From Toxotes chatareus (taxonomy: Eukaryota; Chordata; Actinopteri; Toxotidae), in NCBI GenBank assembly GCA_016801885.1, contig CM028887.1, positions 23,173,115-23,237,114 of the forward strand: a stretch of DNA of 64,000 bases, given 5' to 3'. The notes beneath the pieces are model-generated. The model saw only the letters and a program-made list of their open reading frames with translations, made no database searches and was not told the origin of the DNA. Both the position numbers and the translations under genes were made by a program. Below, in pieces: positions 23,301 to 34,690 of the stretch (position 1 is its first letter; every line of letters begins with the position of its first letter).

Positions 23301-25042
23301 ACTGAACAGCTGCTGTTTGTCTGTGTATGTTAGGATAATCCACAAAAACCTGTGTGGTTGAGTGTTTAATTTTTCCTAACCACACAAGTTGGAGCAGATT
23401 ATTCCATTTAGACCACAGTCTCTTGCCAACAGTAAAATATGTGTAATGTTTTTTGTTTGTCAGCCTTGAAATATTTTTTACTATGAAAACAACTACAAAA
23501 GGCAGGTAACAACATAGTAGTTTCCCTGTTAATAATGAACTAATCTTCACAGGTGTTTGTCCTTCTTGAATCAGTCAGAATCGACTGCTCTCCACGGCCA
23601 AAGCATAAAGACAAAACAACGCACGCTGCTCTTTTCTATAGATTTTCTCACAGATGGAGTTTTATGACTGTCTAGTTATCTATTACTTTGTGACACGCAC
23701 CACAGAAATACATAATGATATGTGATAATCATACACACACCTGCCAGGTTTTCCAGTGTCAGATCAGGGCGTATGAGGTTGATGTATGGCTCTGTGTAAC
23801 CCAGCTCCACCCAGTTACTGTGGCTGTAAAAGTCCTGAAAATATATGGAAACACACTTTCATACATATATACACGCGCAGATTTCACACTCACTATTTAT
23901 ACAAATGTTAAAGTCTATAAATCCTTTTCCCTTTAGTCTATATTTTTACTTATTCTATTTCCTTTAACCTTTATCATTCTGTCTTCCAGTCTGTGCCAGT
24001 TTGTTATGCCAGTTCCCTTCCTTTTAACTTCCTTATGCCCAGTTTCTGTATTACTACACCTGTAGTGTATGAAGGACTCTGCCCAGAGTTTCCCTAGCAG
24101 CCTGGAAGTTCTCCTTGCGAATGTTGGCCTTAATGGCCACCATGCCCTCTGTGATTAGGCCACGTCCCTCCAGGAAGGCCTCAGAGTTGAAGTGATGCGG
24201 AGCACTGAAAGAATTATTTACAAGTAATAACTTGGCACGTGTACGGCCAAATTATAAAAACATTAAAGTATTGCAGTACTTTCTTTTTAATGACTGTTTT
24301 TGTTTTGATCTTTCTCCCACCTGTTGACAAAGTCACGGTCTACCAGTCCATTCTGGGTGTAGATTTCTTGAAGCGCAGAGTGAAACTTGGCACCTGACAC
24401 CTCTCCTGGTGCTGTGGGCCCTAGACAGGCCTGAACCAGCTCCTCAGGAGAGGAACCCTGCAGGAAGAAATAACTGCATTAAGAATGAAGCCATGTACCA
24501 TGGGTCTGATAACATGGTTAAAGAATTAGCCTATGGAGCTTGTCACTGTCATAAAAACAGAGAAACAGAGGGGAACAGCTATCCTGGCTCAAATTTCACT
24601 CAACACCGTTCTGAACCGTTCCTTTAAAATACTGCTTGGATCAAACCACAGAGTCGCCATTTATCCAGTGTATATGTTTATTGCTCTCTTGCTTTTTGTG
24701 GTTTGTGTGTCCAGGCTGAAAAAAGACATAGATATTTTAAAATGTGGGTGAATGCATGTGTCTTTCTCTGTGTGTGTGTGTGTGTGTGTTTTTTTACGTG
24801 TTGTGTGACTGGGTTTGTGCACATTTCTCTTGCACATTCATAATCTTCCGTCCTACCGTGGGTTTGAACTCATGACCAGCAGCCTCAGCCACCGCCCGAC
24901 ATGTCTCCGTCACTTTTTGCAATAGAGCTGTTCCTGTAATGCTGACATGAGTGGACGCCCCACCTCCGATGGGGACAAAGGCCACAGTGGGCCCTGCTAT
25001 CAGGGCCAAGCCCAGCAGGGCTATTCCCAGCACTGAAGTCAT
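17326..25042 (-). CDS. vwa7: VWA7-like von Willebrand factor A domain protein (17 coding exons, predicted 925 aa)
   Basis: Secreted or surface-anchored protein. Coding exons (minus): 24857-25042, 24321-24457, 24060-24204, 23741-23834, 23094-23222, 22432-22618, 22150-22319, 21534-21646, 21282-21398, 21001-21174, 20758-20890, 20521-20673, 20186-20278, 19169-19440, 18801-18934, 17891-18050, 17326-17706. All junctions are GT-AG with matching phases. Residues 1-22 are a signal peptide, followed by the family-typical FVPIGGGASTHVSITG. The VWA domain starts near residue 300 with a MIDAS-type DTTGSMS at 308-314, then FTDAPPKD. A run of five arginines (436-440) is a possible furin-type site. The C-terminal half looks like beta-sandwich domains. 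The last about 25 residues are hydrophobic, either a GPI signal or a membrane anchor. Human VWA7 is about 890 aa. Teleosts may hold several VWA7-like paralogues, so one-to-one orthology is not shown. Confidence 0.88.
18051..18800. other. vwa7 intron with inverted copy 2 of repeat family A (18555-18730)
   Basis: The inverse of family A is visible as TCCAGTCTTTGTGCTAAGCT near 18580 and TTCCCAAAATGCTGAACTAT near 18700. The rest of this intron shows nothing else. Confidence 0.5.
19690..19885 (+). repeat. Teleost repeat family B, copy 1
   Basis: It contains TTTGGTGCTGGACGGGTAGT and then ATGTGCTCTGCAGAGTCGAG and GGAACTGCAAAGG. Related copies are at 27755-28045, 48930-49170 and 49195-49400. It lies in a vwa7 intron. 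Confidence 0.5.
24769..24791. repeat. (GT)n microsatellite
   Basis: A run of about ten TG dinucleotides is followed by poly-T, in vwa7 intron 1. Confidence 0.85.
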
Positions 25043-25970
25043 AATCAATCTGTGGGGAGAAAACAAATGATTTATTATCAGTTATCAGTTTTCAGTTATC
25101 TGACAAATGCTCTGAAAGTACTTAATAGTAGTTGATATGATTCAATTGACCCATGTTCTGATTGTTTATGCTCATATTGCCAAATGTTTCTGGAAGATAC
25201 ATACGAGAGATGGACAAGAATCAGACAGTTTAAATCCTGGAGAAGTCTGTTTTAGGGGAAAAGAACAAAGGAAAATCCTCAGGAACAGGTTCATATATGA
25301 GAATGTTCAATGATCAGCCATAATTCAAAATATGTAAAGGAGAAGGGAGAGCGAGAGAAAACCAAATCATTACACACAGGAAATGCTGATTTTTAGGAAC
25401 TCTGTTTGTTGTATTATTTTACATATCCTGGTCTTTTCAAAGAAGCCCAGCCAGATTGTTTTATACAGTTCAAAACTGACACTGGGTCCATAGGTAAAAA
25501 CGCACATTTAGCACACAAATGGGGAATGTGTTTCTCCCATCCCAATGTATTATTATGCTTTTTACTGTGTCCTTTAGTTGTTATTCACATACATTCCTCA
25601 ATAAAACTGATTATGTAACCAGTGAAGTAAAACTCAGCAACTGGTTGCAAGTCTTATGAAGCAGTATTTGCAGCAGTGATAAATGCAGCATTAAAATAAG
25701 GTGTTACTAGCCAGGTGTGCACAGACCTGTACATAAAGTAGTTTAAAGGAAAATTCCATTTTTTTACATATTCACTATACATTATATATACAATTTTTAC
25801 TTTTGTTTTTTCTGAAAAGAAATATTTTAAAATGTAATAGGAGTACTAGTCAATTAAGAAAATTAAACTTGAAATATTATCATACCTTGGTTTCTCAACT
25901 GTGATGACTTCAGTGACTCAAAGAAGAAACATGCAGCCCCACCACCCCAGTACAGCTGTATATATACAGT
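25043..25970 (-). promoter_or_regulatory. vwa7: vwa7 5' UTR exon and TATA-type promoter
   Basis: The coding exon is preceded by an acceptor (TTTTCTCCCCACAG on minus) only 7 bases before the ATG, so a non-coding first exon is required. A fitting donor (CCAAG followed by GTATGA) on the minus strand starts the intron just below 25886. A TATATATA box at 25959-25966 lies upstream of it, so transcription would start near 25930 and give a first exon of about 45 bases. The exon position is inferred. Confidence 0.5.
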
Positions 25971-27060
25971 ACCAGTACTTTGTAAATAAAGGGTGGCGAC
26001 CAAGGGTCGCCCCCTATAGGGTGTGTGTGTGTGCATGTTAACTTCCTGTTCATATCATTATCAGTCATCCACAGCTGCTTTCAACAGATTTGAAAGGTTT
26101 CCATCATAAAAGAGATTATCATAAACCTGTGCAATGAGGTAAAAAGGTATTCACCTCACAGACAGGTTTAAATAAAGGTGGGGCAAGTTAACTTGATGCC
26201 TCCTTCCTACTTCTCAAGTTCTTCAGCTCTCTTCTTCAGCAGTATATATTCACTTACTTATTTTGTTTGGTTGGTTGTTGTTGCTGTTTTAATTTTTAAT
26301 TTTTAATTTTTTTACCTATGCAAACATGCTCAACCACATGAATTACACTTTCACATGACATATTTCCCTTCTAGATGTACTTTGCTGTTCATTCCTGTCA
26401 CCATGACCTGTATCCAGGATATAAAGGACTTAGCCTAAGCTTGCCAGGGAGCTGGGCTGGATTATAGTCTTAACTGTTCTGAGGTCAGAGTTTGACATTT
26501 TCTGTGCATTGATTTATCCTTATTTTCTGCCCAAGACTTTAATTGAAGTATGTATTGTCATACATACTTAAATTATATATATTTAATGCGTATTTAATTC
26601 AGTGATATTTATTTATTTATTTATTTATTTGCTTGTTCCTTCTCTCCACATCAAAAATACCCCATAAAAATTTACATAAATTCTTGGCAGCATAAAATTA
26701 CTTCATAAATTAAATATGAGTATTTAACTCAAATTACATAATATGAAGGTGCACTCTAGTCTCAAATGGTTAAATTACTTTCCCAGTGTTACACATAACA
26801 TTTATATAACATATATAACATTTATAACATTTCTGTAGAAAAGCCTGGTGGCCTGCCTTAAAAACCTTTTGACCTGTACAGTAACTGGACCACTGGCTGA
26901 ACCTTGTTTCAGCTCCTCCTAAATATACAGGTCCAAAGAGCACAAAGGAAGGAAAAAGAGAGCACTTGCACAGAGAGCAAGAATGCTGTGGGTTGGGAAG
27001 TGCCCTGAAAGGGAAGGGGAAAGTATTATTTTTCTTTCCTTATTAATTATTATAATTGAT
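25971..27060. other. Intergenic, microsatellites only
   Basis: It holds a GT run at 26017-26030, a short AATTTTT repeat near 26290-26310 and an (ATTT)n microsatellite at about 26608-26631. No gene is recognised. Confidence 0.5.
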
Positions 27061-27330
27061 TCATTTTCTACCGCTTAATCCATCAGGGTCGTGGGGGGAG
27101 CTGGAGCTCCCTATGGGCGAGAGACGGGGTACATCCTGGACTGGTTACCAGTCAATCGCAGGGCTGACACACTGACAACCAGACACGTGTGTGTGGACAG
27201 ACAACCACCCACGCACATGCACACACTCACACCTACGGGCAATTTAGAGTAGCCAATTAACCTAACCCATGCATGTTTTTGGGATTGTGGGAGGAAGCCA
27301 GAGTACCCGGAGAGAACCCACGCAGGCTCT
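27061..27330. repeat. Abundant teleost interspersed repeat (GGGCAATTTAGAGT type)
   Basis: The order of blocks is TTTCTACCGCTTAATCCATC, GGGCGAGAGACGGGGTACAT, CAATCGCAGGGCTGACACAC, ACACCTACGGGCAATTTAGA and GTACCCGGAGAGAACCCACG. I recognise this as one of the commonest interspersed repeats of fish genomes; its class is unclear to me. The right end stops sharply after CACGCAGGC. Confidence 0.7.
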
Positions 27331-27754
27331 GCTCCTTTGTCCTAAACTGGCATTAGGCTAAACATATCACAGAGCTACCACTGTTATAAAGGCACAGAGA
27401 TTAAAATGACAGAACTTGTGCATCTCTTGGGGTACTTTTGTTCCTGACCTTGTCAACATCTTTTATTCAAAACTCTTAAAAGCTTTTTTCAAAGTATTTG
27501 ACCACTTAAGTATGTGGAACCTGCATTAATTTATTTTGCCACTTGTGGGCAGTGCAACAAGCTCTAAACACAACATTGCCATATCATCACCTTGTAAAGT
27601 TAATAAAGCACACTTACACATACAGCAGACTCATTGCAAAATTAACATTCATTTTGTGTTCTGTTTGTGTCCAGTATTAACTCTTCTTTCAGCTCTGTTG
27701 TGGTCTCTACAAACTCTTGAGGGAAATATCCGGATCTTTAGCCTCTAAATTCTC

Positions 27755-28045
27755 TAGCTTGATCCCCATGTAGCTGCTAACATTTGCCCTTTGGTGCTGA
27801 GCAGGTAGCGTAAAATGGAATTGTAAGATCTTTTTCACTGAAAACAGCTGCCTGCTGCTGGAAATGAGGCTGATGAAAGCTTTGACAATCAAAGACTAAA
27901 GCTGAGGGCTGTACAACCAAAACCACGAGCTCAAAGTTGCTGAGGTGAGCTGAGGGAAATTGTGGGCGACTTGGGCGTTAATTCTCTGTGGGTTCATCAC
28001 AGCTCTCACATTTTTTTCATTTGTTTATAATTATTAGTGCAGCTT
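27755..28045 (+). repeat. Teleost repeat family B, copy 2
   Basis: It contains TTTGGTGCTGAGCAGGTAGC, GAAAACAGCTGCCTGCTGCT and a final ATTATTAGTGCAGCTTT. It aligns by eye with the copies at 19690, 48930 and 49195. Confidence 0.5.
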
Positions 28046-29085
28046 TAATCACAGTCATAAATTACAAAGGTGGGTCATATTTTGTGGACTGCCAAGGAGC
28101 AAAATCTGTTAGCTATAAAAGAGCTGGAAATGGAAATTTGACTTTTTAAACAAATATGTGATAACTGGTGGAGCATGAATGAGGTCAAGGAGAACAGTCA
28201 CAATACCATGACAATATTCCACCCATCATTAACAACGCTGGAATTTAACTACTCAAGTACTGCGATTATGTCCAAATTTGAAAAGGGAGAAATTAACCTA
28301 CAAACCATGATGTATCGTTATAGATTCAACTATCCAGCCGTATAAATGATCGTTGGTCAGATACAACAGTAATATACCACTAATACATTGATACATCAGT
28401 AATAAGAAACCTCTGATTTAAAACACAACACTCAAAGAGGCCATTTTTCTGCACTGTGACTGGTTATATTTTTGAGACTTCTGCTAATAATATTTACGTA
28501 CTTTCACTTGACATAGGATCATGGATGACATCTACCATGCAGCCATGCAAGGACACACATCAGCTGGTTTACATCCACAGTAACATTATAAGTAAAGTAT
28601 AACTGGTACTAAGGGCTGTTTTATCCATATTCATATTCTTTGTTAATTCAAGCTTTCTCATCACACTTTTCTCCAGTAGCTGCAGATAACTACCAAGTAA
28701 AATCTGGATGTTGTTGTTCCAGTTGAAAGACGATCAGGACTGTCAGGATCTTAGAGGAATTATGTCTGTGTACAGACTGCACTTTGTTGATGCAGTGTAT
28801 CATCATGGAAACTACGTCACAGTCTGAAGTGTCTGGGCAACTAGTTCACACAAGTCCAACCTGGGTATGAGGATGTAGGACAGACAAAGACGTGCCACAC
28901 ATATTATATTTCAGTCTCTGTGATTTTCTGTTTTTCTCTTTTTTCATGTGAAATTTTCCTGTGCCGATCTGTTTCCTGTACCTGTCTGAACTGGAGCATC
29001 AGTCAAATTTGCATCCATCTTCACACATTCACTCACTCATCGGATTTCTTGTCAGCATACTGGGTGGAGAAAAGGGAGGTAGGTC
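28046..29085. other. Intergenic, nothing recognised
   Basis: No domain, repeat or splice-supported exon is seen in this stretch upstream of the putative ptgdr2 first exon. Confidence 0.4.
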
Positions 29086-29089
29086 TGTG

Positions 29090-29257
29090 TGCCTGTGTGC
29101 CTGTGTGCGTGTGTGTGTGTGTGTGTCAGGAGAGCTGTAGAAAGTGACAGAACCTGAGGGAGTGTTTTTGACAGTAAGACAAAGAGGAAAGCAGAACAGG
29201 AATTTATGAAAGATTTGGGCTTTTCCTTTTCCTCTGTGAGTGGAACCGAACATCCAG
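29090..29257 (+). other. ptgdr2: Candidate non-coding first exon of ptgdr2
   Basis: The ptgdr2 coding exon starts at an acceptor (TTTTATTTTCCAG ending at 32784) only 7 bases before its ATG, so an upstream 5' UTR exon is needed. A strong donor (CATCCAG followed by GTGAGT) ends at 29257, just after a (GT)n run at 29107-29129. The link is inferred from splice signals only, and other donors in the 3.5-kb gap are possible. Confidence 0.3.
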
Positions 29258-30769
29258 GTGAGTGTTACCCAAACGTCTAAATTGATTCAGTTTACAGCAC
29301 CACGATGATTGAATGTGGTTGAGATCACATTGGCAATAAGTCAATGGCTTTTGACAAACAATTGTTACTATAGTCATCAGTGCACTTTCAAATGAAACTG
29401 ATGTTTCATGGTTTTGATCTACTTCGTGCCACAAGTTGCTAACTTGGTTTTTACTTTTAATCGTACTACAAACTATTTCATAATTCTTATGCAAGTTGTA
29501 TTGTTATTTTATTGTTGTTGTATGCCTGCTTTTTTCCGTGCTGCCCTGATAGTCCCACAGGTGTGTTTTTTTCTGTTGTATTTAAATGACAGTTCTGTTT
29601 TTTCATTCAAACATGGTGATATTAGATGATGCTGTCATACAGTGTGTTTCTTATTTTCAAAAGGTGTTAGCAGGGGTTGTTGTTGGGCTTGTTTCATCTC
29701 TGTATTTTTTACTAATAGAAAGAAAAGGTTCTGATACAAGATACTGTCTCAGATACTGTATCAGCTCCTTTCACATTATACTGGTACAACATTGTGCTTT
29801 TAATTTTAAAAATTAGGGATTCACAATAAAATTTGGTGGGACAAAGGAACTTTTACAACAGCATATGCATTTTAATGTGTATACAGTTGCCAATTAATTC
29901 TATAAATTCTGCCTTTGTGAAGGTTATACAGTTTACCACTTGTTTCCCTGAAACTGCTTTACAGAGATGTTTTTTTATGGTCCTTGTGGAGGCTGTATTT
30001 CATGCTGCTTTTCAGTTGTATGGCATTTTACTGAGAGGGGTTTATAATGTTGTGTCCTCCCTGTTTATATTAATGTGTCACTAAATCAGCTAGGTGTAAC
30101 CAGTAAATACAATACTATGTGCAGTTGACACTTGAGGTGGAAGAAGTCGTGTCAGCTTTGTGTCATGGATATATTTACTCACATCTGTATTCATGTGCAG
30201 ACACGATGCTATGTTTGCCTCATCTTGGCAGTCAGTGTTAGGGGATATGACTAAGTGACTGTGTGTATGTAAGAATATAATGGTAACATGTAATTTAAAT
30301 AGTCAGATTTTTTTTTATTTTACAGTGTTTAGTGATAACTAGATGTTCCACGTCAGCTATTTCTTGCATTACCTCACATAACCTCACATAACCATAACTG
30401 ACCTACTAAACTATTACCTGATTTGACGCTATTGTTTCATGTGAAATTGTGTTCTGCAGGTCAGCTGAAACAACAGACATACGTCTCCATATTATCTTCT
30501 TAGCTTATGTTAGCAGTGCTAGCTACTGTAAGTAAATACCAACAAGTCTTCTTCCTACACGACCATATAAGTCATTTCTCCCTACCCTCAAGTCCAACCC
30601 ATGGAAGCATACCAGAGACACGAGTACCAAAACCTTCGTCATCATGTTAACAATAATACAACCCATAGGACAGTACCAGCAGCAAGCATACCTACCCTTT
30701 GCCATCATGGTAACAATAATGAAAACATGGTTGAGGTTGTGGAACAATCATGGTTTGCTTAGATTTGGG
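29258..30769. other. Putative ptgdr2 intron 1, left part
   Basis: This stretch is AT-rich without recognisable coding exons. Confidence 0.35.
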
Positions 30770-30935
30770 CTACAAACTACTTGGTTAGGTTTGGGAAAAT
30801 TTGTGGTCTGGTTAAAAATGAGTAGTTCGTTAAAGTTAGAGGACATTCATTGTCATGGTTAGAATAATAAACATGCAGTTAAGGTTGTGGAGTGGTCATG
30901 GGTAACAGAAACAAACCTGATGACTGGTTTCACAC
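30770..30935 (+). repeat. Interspersed repeat family C, copy 1
   Basis: It contains TTGGTTAGGTTTGGGAAAAT, AAGTTAGAGGACATTCATTG and TTAAGGTTGTGGAGTGGTCA. A second copy in the same orientation is at 44205-44370. The blocks are in the same order in both, with an indel in the A/T-rich middle. Confidence 0.65.
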
Positions 30936-32063
30936 GGGAAATTAACAGGCACTATATAGGTTAAAGTCCTGTGTCCCCTACGTCCTAATATGGACTTTGC
31001 TGCTCTGTAAGCTACATGACCTGAATTCCTCCTTTATTCATGATAACTGGAAGTCACCTAACTATAAAACGCAACTATCTGTCATAATAAGCTGCTTGAA
31101 CAGATGACCTATAGCGTCATTTTTTACAGGACAGTCTCATAGATACACTTGCCACCAATCAGCTAAAATAGCTCTGTTGTTTAAAGTTCTCCTCTTGCCA
31201 CATGCTAGTCTCCAAGGCATTGGTACTAGAATCCAACAAAAAGTGCTTACTAATTATATTAGTTCATTTCTGACTCATTATTTTGGGCTTTACATTGGGT
31301 GATTTTTTACTTTGAGCAGACCTCTGCCACTAAAATGTAACGCTGAAATCCAGGATTTTAAATAAGGCTTGGTTACCTTCATGTCTTTAAACTTCCAACT
31401 GACATCTATCCTGGTATTTTCACCCAAGATGAATAGTACAAAGTGGTTATGTCAATGAAAAAGAGGCTGATAGATAAATAAACATATAGTGAAAACATAA
31501 AGACATCACAGCTACACATGCTTAGTCAAGCAATACAATCCCAGACTGTATTACTTAACTAAGTTCATGTTGTTTCTCAAGAAGTGGTATGTGGTTTGAC
31601 AACAGCGGCAGGCATTGACTTGTCTTTATCAGAAGGACAAGATTTTTTTGTCAGATGAGGGTGCACAAACCCATTGATGATTGTTTTGTTAGTGCATCAC
31701 TACTACTTGAAAGTCTGTGGAGCATGTCATGACTGTACAGTCAAGAAATTCCCAGATTTAAACAAAGGCAATTTTTGTGCTAAACACTGTGTGAGTCAGA
31801 GCATAATAAGCTTCTACTTCCAAGAATAATACTGTTTAAGATGATTCATCATCTGTTATCATGTCTGGCATTTAATAAGGTTTTCTTTGTGGTCTCCTTG
31901 GCGGCAAAGAAGATTTGTAAATGATCAATAAAGATTAAGAAACAAGATGATTTTGTTACTGATGTCATTTGGTCATAGTTTATGAGGAAAGGAGGCGGTG
32001 ATTTATCAGCTACATCTACAGGCAAAGGCACATCTACTGATCATATCATCACTTTCACCATAG
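30936..32063. other. Putative ptgdr2 intron 1, right part
   Basis: No gene or repeat that I can name is seen. Confidence 0.35.
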
Positions 32064-32581
32064 CAGTGGTGGAGGAAGTACTGAAGCTTAGTACTTAAGT
32101 AAAAGTACAAATATCCCGCAAAACATTTACTCAAGAATCAAGAATATGGCTGTCTAATTCTGAGCTGGAGGGCTCAGGCTCACGCTCAGCCAACATTGGC
32201 TGTAGGTTCATGTTGATGTCGTTTCTTCTTGCCGGAATCAGGCCAGTCCACTAGCTTGTGTTGCTACCAAATGCGCACTCTGCCATCATTGGAGGTAATA
32301 GAGCCACCTGATTGGTTGGCAATAGCAAACAACGCCTCAACGCAACCAGTCTATTTTTTCATGCAAGATTTTGAGGAAATTATGTTCATAACATGTAACG
32401 AGTAACGGCATAGATTGTAGAAATGTAGTGGAGTAGAAAGTACAGATAATTGCTACAAAATGTAACGGAGTAAAATCCAAAGTATGCATTATTATTTTCA
32501 CTTAAGTAAAGTACAGATATGTAAAAAAAAATACTTAAGTACAGTAACAAAGCACAAATACTTTGTTACATTCCACCACTG
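32064..32581. mobile_element. hAT-like MITE with CAGTGGTGGA terminal inverted repeats
   Basis: The left end CAGTGGTGGA and the right end TCCACCACTG are perfect 10-bp inverse copies. Just inside lie AGTACTTAAGTAAAAGTAC and, at the far end, its diverged inverse. Flanks TTCACCAT and TTCACCAC match at 7 of 8 positions, as expected for an 8-bp hAT target duplication if the left boundary is moved by two bases. The long AAGTA-rich ends are typical of an abundant teleost MITE. It has no transposase. It sits about 200 bp upstream of the ptgdr2 coding exon. Confidence 0.75.
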
Positions 32582-32791
32582 TTCACCACTATCAGCACCA
32601 TTAGTGTAATTTCTTTCCACTGAAGACAGTCATGAGCATGTATTAAAAAAACATCAGATACTACAGGAGAAGGTAACACATACAAAGCATTTAGCTTTCA
32701 ATCAAGATGCTTGTGAGCACCAGTACCTCAGATCAGTTCTCCATTAATGTCTTCTTACTGTTTTTATTGTATTTTATTTTCCAGACTACCA

Positions 32792-34201
32792 ATGGCAAAC
32801 ACGACCAGAGGAGAGCTCTTCTGCCCCCTGCTACAGGACATGCAGAGACACAACCTCAACAAAAATCAAAATGCCAATCTAGTGGTGGTTCTCATCCATG
32901 GCTTGGTCTCTTGCCTGGGGATTTTGGAGAACGCCCTGATCCTCTGGGTGGTTGGCTTCCGCCTGCGGCACCGCACCGTAGCCTCTGTCTGGGTGCTCAA
33001 CCTGGCCATGTCTGATTTCCTAGCGACCCTGACACTCCCACTTTTCACCTCTTACCTTTACCACTCCCATAGCTGGGAGTTCGGCAACCCACTTTGCAAA
33101 ATACAAGCTTCCATCTTCTTCTTAAACATGTTTTTATCAGCCTTCCTGCTGGCTGCAATTTCACTGGACCGCTTGCTAATTGTGGTCAAGCCGGTGTGGA
33201 GCAAGAATCACCGGTCAGTGGCAGGAGCCTGGAAGGTGTGCCTATTGGGTTGGCTATGGGCAGCAATTAATACATTACCTTACACTCTGTTCCGTTCTGT
33301 TACTAAGAAAGAGGATGGGGGGAATTTGTGTTACCATAATTTTGCCTTGATTTTATCTTCTCAAGCCACCCTGGAGAGAGATTGCAAAGTGAGGCAGGCA
33401 GCAACAGCAATCTCCAAGTTGCTGCTTGCGTTCCTCTTTCCCCTGGTGGTGATTGCAGGTAGCTACATCCAAATAGGTCTCAGCCTGAGGAACAGGAGCA
33501 TGAGGAGGAAGCAGAGCACCACCAGACTAACTGATGTGCTGATTGTGTCAAACAAAGACGGAGCATCAGGATCTACAAATACCTCAACAACCACAAAAGC
33601 AACTGATATCTTTCTCAAGCCTCTGGCCTCCAGTCCATCTATAACCTTGACACCTGCTACCTTGTCCCCCACTACCTCTAATCGGCCCACTCAGGGCCAG
33701 CTGTCCCAGAGCTTCATCAGAATGGTGACATTTGTGATTGTGGCATTTGCACTATGCTGGGCTCCCTATCACATCTTCTGCATGATTGAACTGACAGCCC
33801 AGTACTGGAGAAACAATCTCAGTTTAGTGGAGGTAGGGCTTCCCCTAGCTACCACTATTGCATTCTTGAATTCAGTGTTGAACCCCATTCTGTATGCCTT
33901 CAGCTGCCCACACTTCTGTGTGAGAATACGACAGAGTCTGGGAGCAGTGTTTGATGGACTGGTAGAAGAAGAAGGGGGCTTCCTGATGGTCCCAGGGAAG
34001 AGTATAAGAGCTCATATGAGACAGAAAAGCAGTCGAGATGTGAGCCTTGCAACACCAGAGATGCCAAAGGGTTCATTTTCACCCAGTAATTCGCCTGACA
34101 TCCAACCTCCCATCTCTCTGCCTTTGGCCTCTGAAGGCCTTGAAGACAGTATCATAGGGAACACACGACAAGAATCAAAAAATGAAGTGGAGAATAGCTG
34201 A
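32792..34201 (+). CDS. ptgdr2: Prostaglandin D2 receptor 2-like GPCR (CRTH2-type), 469 aa, single coding exon
   Basis: Class A chemoattractant-type GPCR of the plasma membrane. In mammals PTGDR2 binds prostaglandin D2 and couples to Gi in leukocytes. The start is the ATG 7 bases after a good acceptor (TTTTCCAG), and the open frame before it is intronic. Residues 3-5 (NTT) are an N-glycosylation site. Seven membrane helices lie at about 29-53, 64-88, 104-126, 145-165, 205-230, 308-331 and 345-370. C102 and C180 can form the usual disulfide. The DRY motif is DRL (126-128), helix 6 has CWAPYH, and helix 7 has NPILY (364-368). SIFFLNMFLSAFLLAAISLD and the following KPVW...NHR segment match CRTH2 closely. 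Intracellular loop 3 (about 231-307) is Ser/Thr-rich and far longer than in the human protein. Ligand preference is not provable from sequence. Confidence 0.85.
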   Translation: MANTTRGELFCPLLQDMQRHNLNKNQNANLVVVLIHGLVSCLGILENALILWVVGFRLRHRTVASVWVLNLAMSDFLATLTLPLFTSYLYHSHSWEFGNPLCKIQASIFFLNMFLSAFLLAAISLDRLLIVVKPVWSKNHRSVAGAWKVCLLGWLWAAINTLPYTLFRSVTKKEDGGNLCYHNFALILSSQATLERDCKVRQAATAISKLLLAFLFPLVVIAGSYIQIGLSLRNRSMRRKQSTTRLTDVLIVSNKDGASGSTNTSTTTKATDIFLKPLASSPSITLTPATLSPTTSNRPTQGQLSQSFIRMVTFVIVAFALCWAPYHIFCMIELTAQYWRNNLSLVEVGLPLATTIAFLNSVLNPILYAFSCPHFCVRIRQSLGAVFDGLVEEEGGFLMVPGKSIRAHMRQKSSRDVSLATPEMPKGSFSPSNSPDIQPPISLPLASEGLEDSIIGNTRQESKNEVENS

Positions 34202-34690
34202 TGATTTTTTGCTTTATGTATATGTCTTAATGTACATACAAGATTAATTCAAAGCCTTTGACCTTGCTACTGGCATGGCTCTAAGGATAGCAATGTCGAT
34301 CAGTTGATCCACTACTTTGGTCCATACTAAAATATCTCAACAGCTACTGGATGGATTGTCTTGAAATTATGTACAGACATTTGTGTCACCGAGAGGATGA
34401 ATCCTTTCGACTTTGGTGATTACCTGACTTTACCTCTAGAGCAAACACACGTTGACAGTTTTGGTTATATATTGAAACATCTTGAAGACCTTGAAATTCG
34501 GAACAAACATTCAGAAGAAAATCTCAGTAAAGGGATGGGAAAGAAAACCAATACATCTCTGCTACACTAAATATGATCATTATGACTGATTTTTCTGATG
34601 TTTCCTTTTTTGTCAGGTGACATCCTGTATAGTTTTACCTATTTGGGCACCTAAAATGCATTCAAATGAAACATTAAAATCCTGTGGAAA
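34202..34690 (+). other. ptgdr2: Probable ptgdr2 3' UTR with embedded teleost repeat (34305-34545)
   Basis: The repeat part contains CTAAAATATCTCAACAGCTA, CTGGATGGATTGTCTTGAAA and GAGAGGATGAATCCTTTCGA, the order typical of a very common fish repeat. ATTAAA at about 34673 is a possible polyadenylation signal. Confidence 0.45.

Noticed and set aside
24769..24791. Short regular repeats considered as a CRISPR-like array
   Set aside because: They are plain dinucleotide microsatellites without spacers, in a vertebrate-type genome.
32747..32791. Earlier in-frame start for ptgdr2
   Set aside because: The extra 15 codons lie in the pyrimidine-rich intron end and span the AG acceptor at 32784.
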